In this document: positions 24,650 through 33,929 of the stretch, piece by piece
How the letters are laid out: each line of letters opens with the position of its first letter
How positions within the stretch are numbered: the first letter of the stretch is position 1
NCBI GenBank assembly: GCA_013152435.1
Contig: JAADGJ010000012.1
Location: forward strand, 1 to 64,000
Origin: Chloroflexota bacterium
Lineage (GTDB): Bacteria > Chloroflexota > Anaerolineae > DUEN01
Length of the DNA stretch: 64,000 nt
Reading direction: 5' to 3'
Position numbers and translations under genes: made by a program
Notes under the pieces: model-generated
The model's database searches: none
The model's input: the letters and a program-made list of their open reading frames with translations, nothing else
Told to the model about the DNA's origin: nothing

Positions 24650-26662
24650 CTATATCGCTCTTGCCCTCCGCCCCGCCTCCTCCATTCCGATGAAGAGCAT
24701 GAACAGGTCCTCCAAAGAGATGGGCACCTGTCGAATCGGCCCGGTCATCAGGTCGTGAGACGCCAGCGCCCGCTCGACGGCCCGCTGTCCCGCCTCCGCC
24801 TCCCATATCAGGATGTGTAACTTATCGCCGAAGACCCCCGTCTGAATGATCTCCGGCAGGCCCTCCAGCGGCCCCAGGGCGGCCAGCGGATCCCGCACCG
24901 GGACCTCGATGAGGGAGCCCAGCTTCATATCGGCGCGCAACTGCGCCGGGCTGCCCTGGGCGATCAGTCGGCCCCGGTAGAGCAATCCCAGACTATGGCA
25001 GTGTTCGGCCTCGTCCATGTAATGCGTCGTGACGAAGACGGTCACCCCCTGTGCGGAAAGGGCGAAGATCAGATCCCAGAACTCGCGTCGGGAGACCGGG
25101 TCCACGCCGCTGGTCGGCTCGTCCAGAAAGAGGACGTCCGGCTCATGGAGGATGGCGCAGCCCAGAGCCAGACGCTGCTTCCAACCGCCAGAGAGGTCCT
25201 TGGTCAGCAAGTGCTCCTTGCCGACCAGGCCCGCCATCTCCAACACCCACTTCTTGCGATCGGCGAAGCGAGCGGGCGGAAGATCATATACATCGCCATA
25301 GAAGCGGATGTTCTCCTCCACCGTCAGATCGTTGTACAGGGAGAACTTCTGTGACATATAGCCGATGTGCGGCTTCATGGCCACACGCTGCCGGGCGATG
25401 TCGAAGCCGGCCACCGCAGCCGTGCCCTCCGTGGGGGGCAGCAACCCGCACAGCATGCGGATGGTGGTGGTCTTTCCGGACCCGTTAGGACCCAGGAAGC
25501 CGAAGATCTCGCCCCGACGCACGTCGAAGCTCACGTGATCCACGGCCGTGAAACCGTCGAAGCGCTTCGTGAGATTCTCCGCCCGGACGGCCAGTGACTC
25601 GCCTCGCCCGTTCTCGTTGGCGACAGACGATGGACGGACGACGGACGATTCGTCCATCGTCTGTCGTCCTTCGTCCGTCGTCTCAGGCAATGGTGCCAAC
25701 GGCCGGCTCGCCTCGTCGGCTACGCGCAGATCCTCGATGGCCGCGATGAAGACATCCTCCAGACTGGGCAACGTGGTCGTCACGTCCAGCACGGTCACGC
25801 CAGACGCCGCCAGTCGCGTGGGCAGTTCGTCCGCCAGCTCGCGTCCATCGCGCAGCAGCAGATGCAGCCGCTCGCCGAACACCTGGACCTGGGTCACGCC
25901 GGGCATCTCCCGCAGGCGAGCCACGGCCTGGATCTGCGGTCGGGCGATAACATCCACGGCCACCCCCCGGATCATCCTCTTGAGCGCGGTGGGCGTGTCG
26001 CTGGCGATGATCTCGCCGCGCCGCATCAGCGCCACCCGGTGGCAGCGCTCCGCCTCGTCCATGTAGGGGGTGGTGACGAAGATGGTGATCCCCTCGGCCA
26101 GGAACTCGTACAGGATCCTCCAGAAATCCTGGCGAGAGACCGGATCCACGCCGGTGGTGGGCTCGTCCAGGAAGAGCACTTGGGGCTGGTGGATGAGCGT
26201 GCAGGCCAGCGCCAACTTCTTCTTCATGCCGCCGGACAGATGCTCCGCACGACGGTGCCGCGCCTCCTCCAGCCGGGCGAAATGCAACAGCTTCTCCTTA
26301 CGCCCGGCGGCCACATCCGACGGCACCTGATACAACTGGGCAAAGAAGTCGATGTTCTCCTCAACGGAAAGCGAGCCGTAGAGGGAGAAGCCCTCCGACA
26401 TGTAGCCGATCTTCCCACCCAGGGCGTCGGCGTCGTTCACCACGTCCACACCCGCCACCGTCGCCGATCCGGCCGTCGGGGTCAGGATGCCGCACAGCAT
26501 CTGGATCGTCGTCGTCTTGCCAGCGCCATCCGGCCCCACCAGGCCGAAGATCTCGCCCGGCATCACGCTGAGGGTCAGGTCACGTACGGCCTGAATGTCC
26601 GCCTTCCCTCGCGTCCTGTACACCTTCTGCAGATGCTGCGTGTGGATGATCGGGCGGTCCAT
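24650..26662 (-). CDS. Double ABC ATPase (YbhF-like) of an ABC-2 exporter
   Basis: A 670-residue fusion of two complete ABC ATPase domains. Domain 1: Walker A GPDGAGKTT, signature LSGGMKKKLALAC, Walker B FLDEPTTGVDP. Domain 2: GPNGSGKTT, LSGGWKQRLALGC, FLDEPTSGVDP. Together they power the two permeases encoded at 21470-23735. The linker near residues 325-350 (ETTDEGRQTMDESSVV) is encoded by an inverted repeat (25622-25665), suggesting in-frame insertion of a palindromic element. The gene is separated from its partners by the divergent lipoprotein gene. Confidence 0.9.
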   Translation of the reverse strand: MDRPIIHTQHLQKVYRTRGKADIQAVRDLTLSVMPGEIFGLVGPDGAGKTTTIQMLCGILTPTAGSATVAGVDVVNDADALGGKIGYMSEGFSLYGSLSVEENIDFFAQLYQVPSDVAAGRKEKLLHFARLEEARHRRAEHLSGGMKKKLALACTLIHQPQVLFLDEPTTGVDPVSRQDFWRILYEFLAEGITIFVTTPYMDEAERCHRVALMRRGEIIASDTPTALKRMIRGVAVDVIARPQIQAVARLREMPGVTQVQVFGERLHLLLRDGRELADELPTRLAASGVTVLDVTTTLPSLEDVFIAAIEDLRVADEASRPLAPLPETTDEGRQTMDESSVVRPSSVANENGRGESLAVRAENLTKRFDGFTAVDHVSFDVRRGEIFGFLGPNGSGKTTTIRMLCGLLPPTEGTAAVAGFDIARQRVAMKPHIGYMSQKFSLYNDLTVEENIRFYGDVYDLPPARFADRKKWVLEMAGLVGKEHLLTKDLSGGWKQRLALGCAILHEPDVLFLDEPTSGVDPVSRREFWDLIFALSAQGVTVFVTTHYMDEAEHCHSLGLLYRGRLIAQGSPAQLRADMKLGSLIEVPVRDPLAALGPLEGLPEIIQTGVFGDKLHILIWEAEAGQRAVERALASHDLMTGPIRQVPISLEDLFMLFIGMEEAGRRARAI
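25622..25665. repeat. Inverted repeat inside the ABC ATPase coding region
   Basis: GACAGACGATGGACG (25622-25636) and CGTCCATCGTCTGTC (25651-25665) are perfect 15-bp inverted copies with a 14-bp spacer rich in CGGACGACGG. Further CGTCCGTCGTC follows to about 25682. The region encodes the low-complexity linker between the two ATPase domains. Confidence 0.7.
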
Positions 26663-26893
26663 ACATCACTTCTTTCCCCCAGCCGGCGCCCAGCGCCTCT
26701 TCTTCATCCGGCCTGCAGACGTCCCGGGGTCTCCAACAGGATGGGGCGGGCCCTCGGCTCGCCATCCAACCCAGGCGAACACGGCCCGAACCCCCTCATT
26801 TGTCAGTGTATCACGTTCGCCAGGGCCATAACAGCGCCAAATCACCCACCCGGCGGTAGGCAAAAGCACCTACCCGCCTCAGAAGGATCCCCC

Positions 26894-29332
26894 TCAGGAG
26901 AGCGACGACACGCGCTCCTCCTCCAACTCTAACCGCTTCAGCAACAGGGCGTTAACCGCCACGATGATCGAGCTGCCGCTCATGGCGATAGCGCCGATCT
27001 CGGGCCGCAAGGTGATCTTCAGGAAGGGATACAGCACACCCGCCGCGATGGGGATGGCCAGCATGTTATAGGCTACCGCCCAGGCCAGGTTCTCCTTCAT
27101 CTTACGCACCGTGGCCCGGGAGATCTTGAGCATCTTGAGGACATCAAAGGGGTCGCTCTTCATGAGCACGACGTCCGCCGTCTCCACGGCCACATCCGTG
27201 CCGGCGCCGATGGCGATGCCCACATCCGCCTGGGCCAGGGCCGGTGCGTCGTTGATACCATCCCCCACCATGGCGACGAACTTGCCCTGATCCTGGAGTT
27301 CCTTCACCTTGTCCTGCTTCTGATCCGGCAACACCTCGGCGAAGACCGTCTCGATGCCCAGCTCCTTCGCCACCCGCTCCGCCGTGCCCCGGTTATCCCC
27401 GGTGAGCATGGCGACTTGAATGCCCATACTTCGCAGGGCGGCGACGGCTTCCCGAGCGCTGGGGCGCACCGCGTCGGCGATGGCGATGAGGCCAGCCGGC
27501 TGGCCGTCCACAGCGATGTACACCACCGTCCTCCCGCCGCCCTCCAGCTCCTGAGCCTGCGCCCCCAGACGATCGAAGGAGACATCGTGGTCCGCCATCA
27601 GCTTACGGTTGCCGATCAGCACCTCATGCCCATCCACGACAGCCCGCATCCCGTGGCCGGGGATGGCCTCAAACTCCTCGGCGGGGCTCAGCTCGAGCCC
27701 CCGCTCCCGGGCCGCCCGCACGATGGCCTGGGCCAGCAGATGCTCGCTTCCCTGCTCGGCCGAGGCGACCAAACGCAACAGCTCATCCTCATCGACGGGG
27801 TTATCGGAAGGCACCACGTCCACCACCTCCGGCTCCCCCTTGGTCAGCGTCCCGGTCTTGTCGAAGATGATGGCATTCAGCTTGGCCGGCTGTTCCAACG
27901 CCGTGGCGTTCTTGTAGAGGATGCCATGCTGAGCACCCAGCCCGGTGCCGACCATGACGGCGGTGGGCGTGGCCAGGCCCAGCGCATCCGGGCAGGTGAT
28001 GACCACCACGGTGATGGCCAGGGTCATCGCGAACAACAGCGACTCCCCGATGAGGAAATACCAGATGACGAAGGTGAGCAGGCCGCCGAAGACGGCCACC
28101 AACACCAGGTAATGGGCAGCCCGGTCGGCCAGGCGCTGAGCCGGCGCCTTGCTGTTCTGGGCGCTCTGCACCAGCTTGACGATCTGCGCCAGGGCGGTAT
28201 CGGCCCCCACCCGGGTGGCCCGGAACTTGAAGCTACCCGTCTTGTTGATGGTCGCCCCGATCACCTCATCGCCTGGCCGCTTCTTGACCGGCACGCTCTC
28301 GCCGGTGATCATGCTCTCATCCACATCGGACTCGCCCTCGAGCACGACGCCGTCCACGGGCACCTTGTCGCCGGGGCGGATCACCACCACATCGCCCACC
28401 CGAACCTCGCTGGTGGGGATCTCCACCTCCTGTCCATCCCGCTCCACCCGGGCCATGGGCGGCGCCAAAGTGAGCAGCTTCTGGATGGCCTGACCGGTGC
28501 CGCTGCGGGCTCGCATCTCCATCCAGTGTCCGAAGAGGACAAAGGTGACCAGCATGGCCGCCGCCTCGTAGAACACCTCGCCTTTAAATACGAAGGTGCC
28601 GGCCAGGCTGAAGATGTAGCCCGCCAGCACACTGATGCTGACCAGCACGGCCATATTGAGCACGCCGTTCTTGAGCGCACGATAGGCGCCGACGAAGAAG
28701 GGCCACCCGCCGTAGAGCACCACCGGCGTTGCCAACAGGAAGGCGATGAAGTCGGGGTTCACCCCCAAAGGCGTGGGCAGCTCGAAGTTGAAAAGCCGAT
28801 AGAAGAGCGGCGAGTACAGGAAGACGGGGATGGTCAGGAGGAAGGCCACGAAGAAGCGGTTGCGCATGTCCCGCACCATGCCCTCCATGCTCATGCCCGG
28901 GCCGTGGCCCATCTCATGAGCCATGGCCGTCTCCTCCCCGCCCATCTCATGTCCCGCGTGCTCGTCCATCGCGGGCGCCGCCGCGTGCTCGGCGTGGTCG
29001 GCATGTTCCGCCGGCGGAGCGGTGGGAGCCGTCGGCATGACGTGGCCGGCATGGGCCGCGTGCTCCATCGACATCGTGGCCGCCCCGGGATCCCCGGGGT
29101 TGCAGATGTGTTCCGGCAGCGATTCACCTGTGCAGTGAAAGCCGCACTCGCCCACCAGCGCCTTGATCTCGTCCAGGCTGATGACCGACTCGTCGTAGTG
29201 CACCGTGGCGGTGCAATTCAGGTAGTTGGCGTCCACGTGGTGAATGCCGGGATGTTGAAGCAACCGCTTCTCCACCCCCCGTCCGTCTCCCACGCACAGC
29301 ATGCCATGAACGCAAATCACGGCCTCTTTCAT
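26894..29332 (-). CDS. P1B-type copper ATPase with CPD transport motif and His/Met-rich N terminus
   Basis: An 812-residue heavy-metal pump. The N terminus is an HMA-like domain with one Cys where the motif should have two (GMLCVGDG), then a His/Met-rich stretch (about 85-150: [23 protein letters not shown]). Core motifs are present: [28 protein letters not shown]. Helix 7 (N-x6-YN-x4-P) and helix 8 (P-x6-M-x2-SS-x5-N-x3-L) fit the Cu+ P1B-1 signatures, but helix 6 reads [15 protein letters not shown] instead of CPC or CPH. It probably exports Cu(I) or a related ion. GAGGAGGAG precedes the ATG. Confidence 0.85.
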   Translation of the reverse strand: MKEAVICVHGMLCVGDGRGVEKRLLQHPGIHHVDANYLNCTATVHYDESVISLDEIKALVGECGFHCTGESLPEHICNPGDPGAATMSMEHAAHAGHVMPTAPTAPPAEHADHAEHAAAPAMDEHAGHEMGGEETAMAHEMGHGPGMSMEGMVRDMRNRFFVAFLLTIPVFLYSPLFYRLFNFELPTPLGVNPDFIAFLLATPVVLYGGWPFFVGAYRALKNGVLNMAVLVSISVLAGYIFSLAGTFVFKGEVFYEAAAMLVTFVLFGHWMEMRARSGTGQAIQKLLTLAPPMARVERDGQEVEIPTSEVRVGDVVVIRPGDKVPVDGVVLEGESDVDESMITGESVPVKKRPGDEVIGATINKTGSFKFRATRVGADTALAQIVKLVQSAQNSKAPAQRLADRAAHYLVLVAVFGGLLTFVIWYFLIGESLLFAMTLAITVVVITCPDALGLATPTAVMVGTGLGAQHGILYKNATALEQPAKLNAIIFDKTGTLTKGEPEVVDVVPSDNPVDEDELLRLVASAEQGSEHLLAQAIVRAARERGLELSPAEEFEAIPGHGMRAVVDGHEVLIGNRKLMADHDVSFDRLGAQAQELEGGGRTVVYIAVDGQPAGLIAIADAVRPSAREAVAALRSMGIQVAMLTGDNRGTAERVAKELGIETVFAEVLPDQKQDKVKELQDQGKFVAMVGDGINDAPALAQADVGIAIGAGTDVAVETADVVLMKSDPFDVLKMLKISRATVRKMKENLAWAVAYNMLAIPIAAGVLYPFLKITLRPEIGAIAMSGSSIIVAVNALLLKRLELEEERVSSLS

Positions 29333-29354
29333 GATGATCTCCTCCTCAATGACA

Positions 29355-30182
29355 TTACGCTTCCGCCCGGCTCCTGGCCGGACCGGGCTTCATTCCCCGC
29401 AGGAAGGTCGCCCCGAAAACGGCCAGATATAGCCCGTAAGCCAGCGCCTGCCAGAGCGTAGGCCGGGCCTCGTAGCCGATAAAGGCGTGCAACAGACGCC
29501 CCACCAGGCTATCCCCACTGATGATCCCACTCGTATCCCAGAGAGGCTCCTCGAAACCGGGCAGCACCCCCAACTCTTGCAGCCCCTCCACGCTATGCCC
29601 TACCAGCCCGGCAGCGATGAAGATGAGCAACACCCCCGTCACCACGAAGAAGGCGCGCAGATCAAGCCGTACCGTGGTGTGGAAGACGAGGTAGACGATC
29701 ACGAGGGCGATCGGCAACCCCAGCAGGGCGCCCAACAGCAGATTCCGCTGTCCGGCGGTGAAGAGCAGCGCGCTCAGGAACAGCGCCGTCTCCACGCCCT
29801 CCCGGAGCACGGAGATGAAGGCCAGCCCCGCCAGGACGTACGCCTGATTGCGGGAGATGGCCGCCGCTACCTTCTGCTCCAACTCGCCGCGGATCGTGCG
29901 CGCCTGGCGCTGCATCCACAACACCATCCACGTCAGCACCCCAACGGCCGCCAGCGCCACGCTCACCTCGAAGACCTCGGCACCGGTCCCCTCGAATTGC
30001 AGGGCCAGGGCCTGGAAGGCCAGAGCCAGCAGGACGCTGAGCGCCAGGGCACTCAGCGCACCAACCCAGACGTATCGTTTGAGCCCCTCCTGGCCCATTC
30101 GGGTCAGATAGCCGAGGAGGATGCCGACGATCAAGAACGCCTCAACCCCCTCTCGAATCGTGATCAATGCGCCTGTGAGCAT
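29355..30182 (-). CDS. FTR1-family iron permease
   Basis: A protein of about 275 residues with seven membrane segments and two REGxE motifs, REGVEAFL near the N terminus and REGVETAL in helix 4, the iron-binding signatures of the FTR1/EfeU family. These permeases take up Fe(III) produced by a partner oxidase. The ATG at 30182 places REGVEA in helix 1; a GTG at 30233 would overlap the GAPDH gene and add a hydrophilic leader. It lies 22 bp upstream of the P1B ATPase gene. No EfeO/EfeB partner is present; the multicopper oxidase at 10264 could serve, but that is speculative. Confidence 0.82.
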   Translation of the reverse strand: MLTGALITIREGVEAFLIVGILLGYLTRMGQEGLKRYVWVGALSALALSVLLALAFQALALQFEGTGAEVFEVSVALAAVGVLTWMVLWMQRQARTIRGELEQKVAAAISRNQAYVLAGLAFISVLREGVETALFLSALLFTAGQRNLLLGALLGLPIALVIVYLVFHTTVRLDLRAFFVVTGVLLIFIAAGLVGHSVEGLQELGVLPGFEEPLWDTSGIISGDSLVGRLLHAFIGYEARPTLWQALAYGLYLAVFGATFLRGMKPGPARSRAEA

Positions 30183-30213
30183 CTCCACATCCCATCTTCT
30201 ATAGCCACGATCC

Positions 30214-31257
30214 TCACCGAGCCAGAAAATCACGTCGGAGGCCCAAGGCCTCGTCCGTGATGCGGATGGACTCCCGCCCGTCCCGCACCGTGCCCATCAG
30301 GGCACGGATGGCGTCGATATTCTCGGGGATAACGATGGCCTCGTTGTAGACCTGATACGTGTAGTACGCCTCGTTCCCGTTTACCGTCAGCACATCCTCC
30401 CACAGGGCGACCTCCCACATGTCCCCCCGGGGGCGGCCCAGGTCCTTCATCAGCTCGATGGTGCTGTTGAGCGCCACGATGCCGTCGCTCATGCGGATGA
30501 AGGCGATGCGCGGCGCGGCGCGAAACGCCTCCAGCACCTCCTCACGGCTGGCCGAACGGGTCAGCTCCACCACCCAATAGTGGTTGTGGGTCTGGGTGTG
30601 AGCCGCCTTGGCCGCGATGGTGACCACGTCCAGGTCTGGCGCCACCGTCTGAGCATCCGGCCCCTGATGACTGGGGATGTGAGGCTCGGGCACCACGGTG
30701 TTCATGATGCCGCTATGATCCGACTCCCAGGGATCGGTGGCGCGGCGCACCAGCACCCCCCGGGCCTTCTTCAGCAGACCAGCGTCACGCAGCGCGATCA
30801 GCGTGCGCACGGTGCTGGTCGTGTTGCATGAGACGACGCGCGTCGCGTCCCGGCCCAGGGCCGTCTCGTAATTCGCCTGGGCCACGAAGGAATGACCGGT
30901 AAGCTCGTGCTTCTCGCCGCCCTGGTAGATGGCCTTCACGCCGGCGGCCCGATAGCGCTCCAGGTTCCTGGCGCCGATCCCCTTGGGCGTGCAATCCACC
31001 ACCACATCCGCCTGGGCCAGCAGATCATCCAGCGTGCCCACCACCGGGATGCCGGCCGCCTTCATCTCGTCCACCTTTTCCGGCAGTGAGGCGTAGACGG
31101 GCAGGCCGAGGACGACGGCGGCCTTCACCCGATAGTCGCTGACGACATCGCCCACGCCAACGAGCTCCATGTCGGGTTGCGCTCGAACGGCATCGGCCAC
31201 CCGCTTGCCGATGACCCCGTAGCCGTTGACGGCCACGCGTATTTTCTTGTTCGTCAT
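30214..31257 (-). CDS. gap2: Type II (archaeal-type) glyceraldehyde-3-phosphate dehydrogenase
   Basis: A 347-residue enzyme of the phosphorylating type II GAPDH family, typical of archaea and rare in bacteria. It has an N-terminal NAD(P) Rossmann motif (VAVNGYGVIGKRVADAV), the catalytic Cys in VVSCNTTST and HNHYWVVEL in the catalytic domain, and is full length for the family. It interconverts glyceraldehyde-3-phosphate and 1,3-bisphosphoglycerate. PFK, LDH and glucan phosphorylase genes lie upstream, so it belongs to a glycolytic neighbourhood, though the repeat region at 31283-31814 separates it from them. Ends 32 bp before the FTR1 start. Confidence 0.9.
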   Translation of the reverse strand: MTNKKIRVAVNGYGVIGKRVADAVRAQPDMELVGVGDVVSDYRVKAAVVLGLPVYASLPEKVDEMKAAGIPVVGTLDDLLAQADVVVDCTPKGIGARNLERYRAAGVKAIYQGGEKHELTGHSFVAQANYETALGRDATRVVSCNTTSTVRTLIALRDAGLLKKARGVLVRRATDPWESDHSGIMNTVVPEPHIPSHQGPDAQTVAPDLDVVTIAAKAAHTQTHNHYWVVELTRSASREEVLEAFRAAPRIAFIRMSDGIVALNSTIELMKDLGRPRGDMWEVALWEDVLTVNGNEAYYTYQVYNEAIVIPENIDAIRALMGTVRDGRESIRITDEALGLRRDFLAR

Positions 31258-31282
31258 TGCTTTTGCTCCTTGTCAGATCTCA

Positions 31283-31730
31283 AAGCGTGTCTGAAAATTT
31301 ACCAGCAGGGTGTCTAAGGGGTCTCCCTCAACCACCAGCTCCACAGGGAGTGGCGTGGAGCGGATCTCCCCTCCACGGGAACCTCGCTTTTCCTGCCTGC
31401 ACCTGCCTTTCTCGGCCCTTCCCGAAGGGCCCAGGCCGAGGCCAGGCAGGTCGAGGGCAAAAGAAGGGCTTTTTCCGGAGGGGCTCCGCCCCTCCGGGCC
31501 TCCCCACGGCAGAAGCAATGGCCTTTCTCAGACACACTCTAAGCGTGTCTGAAAACTTACCAGCAAGGTGTCCAAGGGATCTCCCTCAACCACCAGCTCC
31601 ACAGGGGGTGGTGTGGAGGGGTCCTCCCCTCCACGGAAACCTCGCTTTTCCTGTCTGCACCTACCTTTCTCGGCCCTTCCCGAAGGACCCAGGCCGGGGC
31701 CAGGCAGGTCGAAGGCAGAAGAAGGGCTTT
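31283..31730. repeat. Tandem 258-bp-period repeat
   Basis: Unit 1 (31283-31473) and unit 2 (31541-31730) start with AAGCGTGTCTGAAAA, continue with TTACCAGCA, CCTCAACCACCAGCTCCACA and the palindromic GGCCCTTCCCGAAGG and end near AAGAAGGGCTTT. They agree at most positions. Unit 1 is followed by an inverted end, TCAGACAC (31529-31536), suggesting GTGTCTGA...TCAGACAC boundaries. Confidence 0.8.
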
Positions 31731-31743
31731 CCTCTCGGCCTTC

Positions 31744-31814
31744 TACCTGCCCTGTGGGGCCCAAAGCCGCCGGCTCAGGCCCCAACCGGGCAGGTAAAAG
31801 GCAAGAAAAGGAGG
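31744..31814. repeat. Dispersed structured repeat, module C, copy 3
   Basis: CTACCTGCCCTGTGGGGC, GCCGCCGGCTCAGGCCCC and AACCGGGCAGGTAAAAGG match the copies at 1-73 and 23829-23886 with scattered changes, several of which keep the pairing of the CCTGCCC and GGGCAGG arms. Confidence 0.7.
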
Positions 31815-31870
31815 CCTTCCCTCTACTTCCTCTTTTCAGGTGCAAGGGCGCCCGGCGTACGAATTCTCGC

Positions 31871-32773
31871 TCATGGGCCCTCGCCGGCCGTGCCCGCCTC
31901 GCTGGCCGTCCCCAGTCGGGCGTTGGTCAGATAACGGAAAAAGTCGGAATTGGCGGGGATGACGACGGTATCCCCGGCCTTGAGGGTGGTCTCGTAAGCC
32001 TGCAACCGCCGCAGGAAGGCGTAGAACTCCGGGTCCTGCTCCAGGGCCTGGGCATAGATGCTGATCGCTATGGCCTCCCCCTCACCGCGAAGGCGCTGGG
32101 CCTCCCGATAGCCCTCGGCCAGGATAACCGTCTCATTGCGATCGGCTTGGGCGCGAATGATCGCCGCCTGCTCCTCGCCCTCCGCCCGGAACAGGGAGGA
32201 TTCTCGCTGACGCTCCGCCCGCATCCGATTGAAGACGCTCTGCTGCACCACCTCCGGCAGATCAGCCCGCTGAATGCGGACATCCACGAGCTCGATGCCG
32301 AACTCCCTGGCGTTCTCCGCCGAGGAGCGAGCTACACTTTCCATGATATTCTCCCGCTCCTGGGAGATGACGTCGACGAAATCGACCGTGGCCAGCTCCC
32401 GCCGCAGCTCGGAGAAGACGATATCGTCCAGGCGGGCCCGGGCCCGCGCCTCCGTGCTGACCGTCTTGTAGAAGAGGAGAGGATTGGTGATCCGCCATCG
32501 GGTCACGTGGTCCACCACCAGCCGCTTCTTGTCCGTGGTCAGGTACTCCTGGGGCGGCGCGTCGCTGGAGAGGACGCGTCTCTCAAAGTAGATCACGTTC
32601 TGAATGAAGGGTAGCTTCGTAGCCAGGCCAGGGTCCTGTATGGTGCGGATAGGATCACCGAACTGGAGAACGATGGCCTGCTTGGTCTCATCCACGATGA
32701 AGACGGTCTGGCTGGCAAGGATCACCACAAGGATCAGAAGCACGCTCAGGCCACGAAGGATGCGCGTATTCAC
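31871..32773 (-). CDS. hflC: HflC, membrane SPFH protease modulator
   Basis: A 300-residue SPFH/band 7 protein with one N-terminal membrane segment (LSVLLILVVILASQTVFIVD) and a long amphipathic alpha-helical region rich in Glu/Arg after the band 7 domain (QRADLPEVVQQSVFNRM, AQRLRGEGEAIAI). HflC pairs with HflK to form a large cage that regulates FtsH. The hflK gene ends 5 bp upstream, in the usual hflK-hflC order. Confidence 0.9.
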   Translation of the reverse strand: MNTRILRGLSVLLILVVILASQTVFIVDETKQAIVLQFGDPIRTIQDPGLATKLPFIQNVIYFERRVLSSDAPPQEYLTTDKKRLVVDHVTRWRITNPLLFYKTVSTEARARARLDDIVFSELRRELATVDFVDVISQERENIMESVARSSAENAREFGIELVDVRIQRADLPEVVQQSVFNRMRAERQRESSLFRAEGEEQAAIIRAQADRNETVILAEGYREAQRLRGEGEAIAISIYAQALEQDPEFYAFLRRLQAYETTLKAGDTVVIPANSDFFRYLTNARLGTASEAGTAGEGP

Positions 32774-32778
32774 GATAT

Positions 32779-33801
32779 TTACTCCTCTCCCAGGCCCGTA
32801 TTCGGGCCGGTCAGGTCCCTCAAGGGCAGGAAGGGCAGGACCGGGCTGCCACTGGTGCCCGTGTCCAACAAGATCAACTCCACCCTGGCCAGAACGGTCT
32901 CCAGGGCCTCGATGTGCATTCGCTCCCGCGTGACCTCCGGGGCCAGGCGATATTCCTTGAGAATTGACAGGAAACGCTCGGCATCGCCGGTGGCCTGTAG
33001 CACCTGCTTCTCCTTGAAAGCCGCAGCCTCCTCGATCAGTTTCTGCTTCTCACCCCGGGCCCGGGGGACCACGTCATTCTGGTAAGCCTGTGACTCGTTG
33101 ATCAGGCGCTCCCTGTCGGCCCGGGCGCGCACCACCTCCTGGAAGGCGTCACGCACCTCCGCGGGAGGATCGGCCACCTGGAGGCGGACATCCGTCACCA
33201 GGATGCCCGTGCCATATTCTTTTAAGAGCCGAGCCAGGAAAGTACGCGTCTCCTCCTGGACCCGGGCCCGCTCCTCCGTGATGACCGCATCGATGGTCAT
33301 CTGCCCCACAGCGCTGCGCAGGGCCACCTCGGTGGTGGTGCGAAGGACCCGCTCGGGCTCCTGGACGTTGAAGACGAAGGCACGCACATCACCGACACGA
33401 TACTGAACCAGGAGCTCCACCTGGACGATGTTCTCATCCTCGGTCAGCATCAGCGCTTCGCTCAGTTCCTCCCGTTTGTCCCCGCTGGCCGTGGTCCGGA
33501 ACCCCACCTCCATCCGGCGTATGCTCTCGACGTCCACCACCGTCACCGTCTGGATCGGCCAGGGCAGACGGTAGTGAAGGCCGGAGCTGGTGGTCCCCGT
33601 GTACCGGCCGAGGGTGCGAACGACACCCTCCTCGCCTGGCTGCACCTGGTAAATCCCTGTGGCCAGCCAGAGGATCAACGCGATGGCGATGATCCCCGCA
33701 TAGAAAATCCCGCTACGTCTCGAAAACCATCGGGAGAAGTTCGCCCGATAGCGCTCGAGCTGCTCGAACTCCGCCTCATCTGAGGAATTGCGGAAAGACA
33801 T
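32779..33801 (-). CDS. hflK: HflK, membrane SPFH protease modulator
   Basis: A 340-residue SPFH protein. A short cytoplasmic N terminus precedes one membrane helix (FYAGIIAIALILWLATGIY), the GEEGVVRTLGRYT start of the band 7 domain and a helical C-terminal region (QAYQNDVVPRARGEKQKLIE). It lacks the long Gly-rich N-terminal segment of enterobacterial HflK. Forms a complex with HflC around the FtsH protease. First gene of the pair; 128 bp of mostly featureless sequence separates it from the PFK gene. Confidence 0.9.
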   Translation of the reverse strand: MSFRNSSDEAEFEQLERYRANFSRWFSRRSGIFYAGIIAIALILWLATGIYQVQPGEEGVVRTLGRYTGTTSSGLHYRLPWPIQTVTVVDVESIRRMEVGFRTTASGDKREELSEALMLTEDENIVQVELLVQYRVGDVRAFVFNVQEPERVLRTTTEVALRSAVGQMTIDAVITEERARVQEETRTFLARLLKEYGTGILVTDVRLQVADPPAEVRDAFQEVVRARADRERLINESQAYQNDVVPRARGEKQKLIEEAAAFKEKQVLQATGDAERFLSILKEYRLAPEVTRERMHIEALETVLARVELILLDTGTSGSPVLPFLPLRDLTGPNTGLGEE

Positions 33802-33929
33802 GTCTCATCCTTTGCTAACACTCATCGAAAATCCAGATATACCGCGCCCCACCTCCCACACGATCATGTATGTCTTGCTTCGATACACTCCTTCACAACC
33901 CCATAAGCGGCTTTCATAGCCGCCTTTGC

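Larger units (their letters stand above)
31258..31870. other. 613-bp repeat-filled intergenic region
   Basis: No credible gene. It consists of a tandem duplication with 258-bp period (31283-31473 and 31541-31730), a CCGGAGGGGC-TCC-GCCCCTCCGG hairpin between them, and a module C copy at the left end of the HflC side. Long frames on both strands here follow the repeat, not codon usage. Confidence 0.7.

Noticed and set aside
27416-29461. Long plus-strand open frame opposite the CPD-type ATPase
   Set aside because: Antisense shadow with His/Gly/Gln-rich nonsense composition.
31283-31814. Tandem repeat as a CRISPR array
   Set aside because: Only two long, nearly identical units; there are no short repeats with unique spacers and no cas genes.
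31257-32614. Overlapping open frames in the repeat region
   Set aside because: They follow the 258-bp repeat and differ between its two copies by frame; composition is not protein-like.
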